10,042 bases of DNA from Treponema sp. (GTDB lineage: Bacteria; Spirochaetota; Spirochaetia; Treponematales; Treponemataceae), in the NCBI GenBank assembly GCA_017622055.1, contig JAGARY010000132.1, positions 1 through 10,042 of the forward strand, read 5' to 3'. Shown here one piece after another: positions 5,379 through 10,042 of this stretch. How positions within the stretch are numbered: the first letter of the stretch is position 1; each line of letters opens with the position of its first letter. Under the pieces are notes generated by a model. The model was given only the letters and a program-made list of their open reading frames with translations. It made no database searches and was not told where the DNA came from. Made by a program: the position numbers and the translations under genes.

Positions 5379-6173
5379 TTACGACAATTGTTCAAAACTG
5401 TATTTTGTAAGATTAAAGAATTGTTGTGTTAAAACGTCACTAATCATTTGGTCTGTGGCTGTTTTGTAAAATTCTTGTTTTACCATTTCTAAAATTTCTG
5501 AAATATCTTTTTGAGATAAAGGTAAACGCTTACCGATGATGTCGTTTTCTAAAGTTTTGCTTCGGAATGCGAATGGTCCTGCAAATGCTAATCTTAGAGA
5601 ACTGATTGTGTCTTTTTCTGTGGCTGCAATAAATGCAAAAGATGCAGAGCGTTGGGTGATTTTATTTTCTGGACCAATTCTTCTAAAAATTGAAATGTCT
5701 GCATCAACGTTTGGAATTTTTATTCCAGTTAAAACCGAATCCTTTGGAAATTCTTTAAAGTTTAATAATGGTTCTGTTATTGTTTCTGTTTGACTAACAA
5801 ATTCTAATTTTGCGTCTAAAGCTAGAAGTGGAGCATACAAAGTTAATTTGTGATTCATTTCGCAAATGTTTCCACCAATTGTGGCAGTGTTTCTAATGAT
5901 TGGATTTGCAATTGTTTGTAGTGCTTCGTATAAAACTTGTGGTAAGTGATTTTGACCAATTTGTAAAATGGCAGAAAGAGTTGTTCCTGCCCCAATGTCA
6001 AAATATCTTTCGTGTCTTACAATTTGTGATAATTCTGAAATGCCAAAAGTTGAAATTGATTTTTCTGGTAATTCGCTTAATCTTGTGCATCCTCCAACAA
6101 CTTGAATGCCTTTGTTGTTTTTTATTTGAGAAAGTAAATCTTTTATAGTTTTTGCGTATAAAATTGTTTTCAT
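5379..6173 (-). CDS. FAD-binding subunit of a xanthine dehydrogenase/CO dehydrogenase-type molybdenum hydroxylase
   Basis: A 264-residue protein of the FAD-binding-domain-in-molybdopterin-dehydrogenase family. It would carry FAD and pass electrons between the [2Fe-2S] centres and an external acceptor. Residues 25-32 (VVGGCTRL) occupy the place of the usual GGTDL phosphate loop, and IANPIIRNTATIGGNIC (88-104) is the second conserved FAD-contacting segment. SFAFIAAT (178-185) and the stretch LRLAFAGPFAFRS (193-205) fit the C-terminal domain. The ATG at 6173 overlaps the stop of the [2Fe-2S] gene as ATGA, with AAGGGT shortly upstream, so translation is coupled. It is the last gene of the operon and converges on queA with 29 bp between the stops and no strong terminator hairpin. 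Its motifs are better kept than those of the large subunit. Confidence 0.85.
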   Translation of the reverse strand: MKTILYAKTIKDLLSQIKNNKGIQVVGGCTRLSELPEKSISTFGISELSQIVRHERYFDIGAGTTLSAILQIGQNHLPQVLYEALQTIANPIIRNTATIGGNICEMNHKLTLYAPLLALDAKLEFVSQTETITEPLLNFKEFPKDSVLTGIKIPNVDADISIFRRIGPENKITQRSASFAFIAATEKDTISSLRLAFAGPFAFRSKTLENDIIGKRLPLSQKDISEILEMVKQEFYKTATDQMISDVLTQQFFNLTKYSFEQLS

Positions 6174-6676
6174 TTTTTAACCCTTGACGAATGACGAATT
6201 TTTGTTGAATTTTTGTTTTGTAATGCAATGGCAAAAATTATACCGTTTACAAGTGTTTCTAAATCTGTGCAGCAGGGAGCAAGATTTTTAACCTGTTCAA
6301 TAATTTCTTCTCTTGTAATTTTTTTGTTTGTATTATTTTTTAATATTGTATATGCCGAAAATATTTTTCCTGCGTCGCAAAATCCACACAAATGAATTCC
6401 AGCTTTTGAAAATCCCTGATTAATATACGAATAATATTCTGACTTTTCAAAATAATCTAAAGTTTCAATTTTTGCATTTCTTACAATTCCTACAGGAATT
6501 TTGCAAGCAGCCACAGGTTCTCCATTTAATAAAACTGTACAGGAACCACAAAATCCTTGTTGGCAACCACATTTTATATGTGTTGAAGTTTCGTTGTGAA
6601 GTACGTTCATCAATGTTTCATCACTTTGAACTTCAAATACAACTTTTTTATCATTTATAGTCATTGGTATATTCAT
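6170..6676 (-). CDS. [2Fe-2S] iron-sulfur subunit of the hydroxylase complex, with displaced cluster cysteine
   Basis: A 168-residue protein with the two [2Fe-2S] domains of this superfamily. The plant-ferredoxin-type N-terminal domain has C38-x4-C43-x2-C46 and C58 (CGCQQGFCGSC then VAAC). The helical C-terminal domain has HLCGFCDAGK (C97, C100). The second pair, normally C-x-C followed by TGY, is here APCCTD (133-138) with adjacent C135 and C136 and a proline in the first expected place. GGAG at 6682-6685 (minus strand), five bases before the ATG, is a strong ribosome-binding site and overlaps the end of the preceding gene. It would relay electrons from the molybdenum site to the FAD subunit. 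The tail after residue 152 is basic and rich in Lys, Arg and Ser. Confidence 0.88.
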   Translation of the reverse strand: MNIPMTINDKKVVFEVQSDETLMNVLHNETSTHIKCGCQQGFCGSCTVLLNGEPVAACKIPVGIVRNAKIETLDYFEKSEYYSYINQGFSKAGIHLCGFCDAGKIFSAYTILKNNTNKKITREEIIEQVKNLAPCCTDLETLVNGIIFAIALQNKNSTKIRHSSRVKK

Positions 6677-6688
6677 TTTTGCTCCAAA

Positions 6689-8995
6689 TTATTCATTTTT
6701 TTGTGAAAGTTTTTCTAAAGATTTTTCTGATGTTTTTTCGGTTTCAAAATCTTTTTCAAGGTTTTCTGTTTCTGTTTTTTCTATATTTTTTTCTTCTTCT
6801 TTTTGAGTTCTCTGTTGAATTAAATTGTAAATTAATTTTTCTGTACATGGTAATTCAGAAAGTTGAGTTTGTAATGCCATTGAAAGTGCTGCTGCAAAGG
6901 CTGCTGGAAGCGTATTGTGCACAAGTTCTCCAATTTGGCTTGTTTTATTTTTTGTTTTTACAAATTCAATGTGAATATTATGACAATTGATTGTTGTTCC
7001 TTTTACTAATGATGTTAATTCTTGTTGCATTTGCAACATAATTGATTTTTTTGCTGCAATTTCATCAAAGACATCTCCACAGTCAATTACAATCCAAATA
7101 TTTTTGATTGTTTCTGTGTAAGTGTAAGAATCTAACTGAACTTCAACAATTGTTGTTGCAAATGATGTGGCTGTAAAAGGATTTCCGGAAAATGATTCGT
7201 TGTTCCATTTTTTCTTTGAAGCCAAAACCGCTTTTTTTGCAGTTATTGGCAAAGGTTGATGAAATCTCTTTTTCTGAATTTCGTTACAGCATTTTTTAAT
7301 TAAATCGTTTAAAATTCCAACTGAACTGTAATAATTTTCTGGTGATGTAGGAAATTCTTCAATTTCAAATTCTGAAACAATTTTTATATTTTCTTTTTCT
7401 ATTTGTAAAACTTCAGATGCTGTTTCTTTCCACAAATTTTGAATTACGGCAGAAGCTTGTAATGCGTGAATTTCAACTTTGTCATCTGTTCCCAATGTTA
7501 CTTCAATCTTTGGATTATATGTAAAAACACTTGTTCCTACGTAATTTGATGCATTGTATGATGTGGCAATCCCAATTCCTCTTAATGGAATGGCAAAAAA
7601 GATATTTCTGTTTATTTTAAGGCGGTCTATGGCGTCAATTTTAAAAGTTGAATATTTTCTGTTAAAATCACTAAGCTTTGTTGCCCGATTAATTGTTAAA
7701 TCTGTGTCTTTTAGTTCAATGTCAAAAGGAAAATCAGCTACTTCTTGATTTTTATTTAGTAATCTTAATTCCACTGGAAGAATGTTGATTTCATTTGCAA
7801 TTTGTTGTAGATGATTTTCAATGGCAAAAAACGCTTCCGAATCAATTCGTTTAATAAAAATTGATGTTGGAGGATTTCTTGACGTAGAAACTGTTGTGTT
7901 TATATTTAGATTTTTTATTTTGTAATAATTACAAACTGCAATTGAAAGTCTGTCTGCAATTTCTTTTGCAAAAGGATTGTTTAGACCAACATCAACGTTT
8001 ATATCAATTTTAATTGCTTTTATTAAACCTGATTTTGTAACTAAAGTATTAAAAGTAAATTCTGTTTCAATGTTTGGGCTCATGAACTTTTGTTGTTCTG
8101 TTTGAGAAAGCATTAATTTTACAGGATGTTTTGATTGAACTGCTGCAACTGCTGTTTGAATTGCTAATTGCGTTGTTCTCCATAATCCGTTGGCGTTTAA
8201 TCCTGAAGAAATTGTTTTATGAACAAAGATTTTTTCTGTTGGAATTTCTAAACATTCACTTAAAGACTTTTGAACAGAAAGAATCCATTTTGTTGGGGTG
8301 TAAACATGAAGTTCCCCATTTTCGTAATATGCAAAAGCTCCATCTGTTTCTTGCCACTGTGGATTTGAAAATTTTTGTTTGTAAGTGCCAGAAACTTTTG
8401 TAATTGTTTCATCTTTTTCTTTTAGTTCATCAAAAATTTCTTGAAATGATTTTTCTTTGAATAATCCAATTTTGATAATTCTGTCTGCAATTTTTTTTTC
8501 AATTTTTGTTTCGTATCTTTTTGAATCAATAACGCTGTCTAGTGATGGCAATTTATTATATGCCAAAACTAAATCGGTAATATCAGATGATGTGTGAGTT
8601 GGCTTTGATTTGTGCATAACTTGTTCTAATGCCGATTCTAAATCTGAAATATCAAAATTTAAATTTGCAGAATCTCGTAATTCTTTTACTTTATATTCAT
8701 TTGGCCCAACAATTATTCCTAAAGGTTCTCCAGAATAAGAAATTGAACTACTTGTAAAAATATTCAAAGAAACGTTGTTTTCTTTAATTTGTTTTTTTCC
8801 TGGAATATCTTTTGCTGTAAATAAAAAATATCCTTCTGGAAGATCTGGAATTGTAATGCCTGTAATTCTACCAGTTCCAACAGGACTTCTTACAATTGCG
8901 GCGTGAAGCATATTTGCTTTTCTGCAATCACTGTAATATCCTTTTGCAAGTAGAGAACGTTTTGTGTTAATTTCTTTTGTCTTTTTTCTAGGCAT
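6689..8995 (-). CDS. molybdopterin-binding-subunit homologue (xanthine dehydrogenase family), highly divergent
   Basis: A 768-residue protein. The start is supported by AGGAAT (minus strand, 9006-9001) just before the ATG. Residues about 15-125 are the a/b hammerhead domain (LHAAIVRSPVGTGRITGI, 30-47; GEPLGIIVG, 89-97). Residues about 198-710 cover the cofactor-binding region: PQWQETDGAFAYYENGELHVYTPTKW (212-237, in part matching the usual P..MEP..A.A....L.V.....), HPVKLMLSQTEQ (290-301), RGIGIA (472-477) and IGELVHNTLPAAFAAAL (688-704). The last retains the position of the catalytic Glu (E690), usually in GxGEP. However, the usual GGGFGGK reads SSGLNANG (263-270), the GAxRGFG loop is not recognisable near 374-386, and the G.GQG segment is replaced around 515-522. 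A charged Glu/Lys tail occupies 731-768. Family membership is clear; molybdenum-cofactor binding and the substrate are uncertain. Confidence 0.8.
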   Translation of the reverse strand: MPRKKTKEINTKRSLLAKGYYSDCRKANMLHAAIVRSPVGTGRITGITIPDLPEGYFLFTAKDIPGKKQIKENNVSLNIFTSSSISYSGEPLGIIVGPNEYKVKELRDSANLNFDISDLESALEQVMHKSKPTHTSSDITDLVLAYNKLPSLDSVIDSKRYETKIEKKIADRIIKIGLFKEKSFQEIFDELKEKDETITKVSGTYKQKFSNPQWQETDGAFAYYENGELHVYTPTKWILSVQKSLSECLEIPTEKIFVHKTISSGLNANGLWRTTQLAIQTAVAAVQSKHPVKLMLSQTEQQKFMSPNIETEFTFNTLVTKSGLIKAIKIDINVDVGLNNPFAKEIADRLSIAVCNYYKIKNLNINTTVSTSRNPPTSIFIKRIDSEAFFAIENHLQQIANEINILPVELRLLNKNQEVADFPFDIELKDTDLTINRATKLSDFNRKYSTFKIDAIDRLKINRNIFFAIPLRGIGIATSYNASNYVGTSVFTYNPKIEVTLGTDDKVEIHALQASAVIQNLWKETASEVLQIEKENIKIVSEFEIEEFPTSPENYYSSVGILNDLIKKCCNEIQKKRFHQPLPITAKKAVLASKKKWNNESFSGNPFTATSFATTIVEVQLDSYTYTETIKNIWIVIDCGDVFDEIAAKKSIMLQMQQELTSLVKGTTINCHNIHIEFVKTKNKTSQIGELVHNTLPAAFAAALSMALQTQLSELPCTEKLIYNLIQQRTQKEEEKNIEKTETENLEKDFETEKTSEKSLEKLSQKNE

Positions 8996-9022
8996 TTTTT
9001 ATTCCTAATTAATATAATATTA

Positions 9023-10042
9023 TTATTTGTGATTTTCTAAACCAACTTTTTTTATTATTTCAATTACATAATCAACTTCTTCTTGTGTCACATCTGGATA
9101 CAAGGGAATTGAAATTGTTCTGCTATATTGATTTTCTGCATTTGGATAATTTTCTTTTGTAAACCAAGGATACAATTCTTTCCAATAAGTAAAATTAAAA
9201 ATTGGAATAAAGTGAACAGAAATTCCAAGGCCTTCTGCTTGAAGTTTTTTTGCAAATTCTTCTCTGGAAATTGTGATTTTATCAAGATTTAATCTTATCA
9301 AATACAAATGCCAAGAATTTCCTTTTGAATCTGGCGGAAGTTCAATAAAATCAAGGGCAGAAAATGCTTTGTTGTATTGTTCGCAAACTTTTTTTCTTTG
9401 TTCAAAAAAAAGTTTTGCACGTTTTACTTGTGAAACTCCCAAGGCACTTAAAACATCTGGCAAATTAAATTTGTATCCTGGTGCAATTATGTCATATTCC
9501 CAAGAAGCACGAGGAGAAGTGTATCGGTCCCAAGTTGTTCTGTCCATTCCGTGCATTCGCATAACAGTAATTCTTTTTGCTAAATCTTCGTTTCTTGTAC
9601 AAACCATTCCACCTTCGGCTGTTGTCATTGTTTTTGTAACATAAAAAGAAAAAACACCAACGTCCCCAATTGTTCCTGCATAACCTAAATCTGTTTCCGA
9701 AGGATATGAATGAGCTGCATCTTCAATTACGTAAATTTTATTTGATTCTGTACTATATTTTTTTGCAAGTTCAAGAATTTGTTCCATTTTGCAAACGTTA
9801 CCTGCAATGTGAACAGGAACAATTGCTTTAATTTTGTGTTCCCCAGACTCAAAATCTTTTTTTAAGATTTCTTCAATTTTTGCTGGATCAATGTTGTAGG
9901 AATCTTTTTCAATATCTGCAAAATATACGTCTGCGTTAAGATGTCTTGCACAAGCGGCCGTAGAAACAAAAGTGTAGGGCGTAGTAATTACAGCAGTTCC
10001 TTCTTTTACTCCGCAAGCTTCCATTGCCAAAATCATTCCTGA
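9023..10042 (-). CDS. DegT/DnrJ/EryC1/StrS-family PLP aminotransferase, 5' end outside the window
   Basis: The frame is open to the window edge (SGMILAME...), so roughly 50 or more N-terminal residues are missing; the visible ATG at 10036 is internal. Numbering from that Met: TTPYTFVSTAAC (18-29) is the family's substrate/PLP-proximal strand; EDAAHS (105-110) has the Asp that contacts the pyridine nitrogen; FSFYVTKTMTTAEGG (129-143) places the PLP-binding Lys at 135; MHGMDR (161-166) and GYKFNLPDVLSALGVSQ (187-203) are typical of the sugar-aminotransferase class. Such enzymes aminate nucleotide-activated keto-sugars for surface polysaccharides or glycans; some members have other roles. It is 27 bp upstream of the hydroxylase genes on the same strand and probably cotranscribed. 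The exact substrate cannot be read from the sequence. Confidence 0.92.
   Translation of the reverse strand, partial: SGMILAMEACGVKEGTAVITTPYTFVSTAACARHLNADVYFADIEKDSYNIDPAKIEEILKKDFESGEHKIKAIVPVHIAGNVCKMEQILELAKKYSTESNKIYVIEDAAHSYPSETDLGYAGTIGDVGVFSFYVTKTMTTAEGGMVCTRNEDLAKRITVMRMHGMDRTTWDRYTSPRASWEYDIIAPGYKFNLPDVLSALGVSQVKRAKLFFEQRKKVCEQYNKAFSALDFIELPPDSKGNSWHLYLIRLNLDKITISREEFAKKLQAEGLGISVHFIPIFNFTYWKELYPWFTKENYPNAENQYSRTISIPLYPDVTQEEVDYVIEIIKKVGLENHK

Noticed and set aside
1..10042. CRISPR array, tRNA or rRNA genes, insertion sequence with transposase
   Set aside because: No regularly spaced repeats, no cloverleaf-like sequence and no transposase or integrase frame were seen; the only repeats are the two islands, the YARHG module pair and the short GAATTCT run.

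Overview
This is AT-rich chromosomal DNA that looks like a host-associated spirochaete, most likely a Treponema. The inference rests on low GC and on the gene content: an FGE-sulfatase domain joined to a bacterial SH3 domain, YARHG-domain secreted proteins, and short GC-rich islands between AT-rich genes. No rRNA or other phylogenetic marker is present, so the genus is an inference.

The left third (1-3094, + strand) is an accessory, probably envelope-related region. It begins with the 3' part of an FGE-sulfatase/SH3 gene. A GC-rich hairpin island follows (about 541-710). Next come two secreted YARHG-domain proteins with unlike N-terminal halves and an almost constant 115-residue C-terminal module. 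A small tryptophan-rich ORF with no signal peptide lies between them. In the last 56 codons the two module copies differ at 16 bases, and every change is synonymous.

The middle (3148-5349) holds two housekeeping genes transcribed divergently: birA (biotin-protein ligase, - strand) and queA (queuosine biosynthesis, + strand). The 315 bp between their starts is not ordinary spacer. It contains a chain of strong hairpins ending in a T8 tract, and its core matches the first island closely enough to suggest one family of interspersed structured elements. Candidate promoters for both genes put the transcription start almost at the start codon, so both mRNAs may be leaderless.

The right half (5379-10042, - strand) reads as one operon: a DegT/DnrJ/EryC1/StrS-type PLP enzyme (5' end outside the window), then a molybdopterin-subunit homologue, a [2Fe-2S] subunit and an FAD subunit of the xanthine dehydrogenase/CO dehydrogenase superfamily. 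The three hydroxylase genes are tightly packed (12-nt gap, then a 4-nt ATGA overlap), so they should form one complex. The large subunit has lost or changed most signature cofactor motifs, and the iron-sulfur subunit has a displaced cluster cysteine. It is therefore either an unusual branch of the family or a complex with altered chemistry.

The best candidates for something undescribed are the structured GC-rich island family, the constant-tail/variable-head YARHG cassette with its small partner ORF, and the divergent hydroxylase-like complex.
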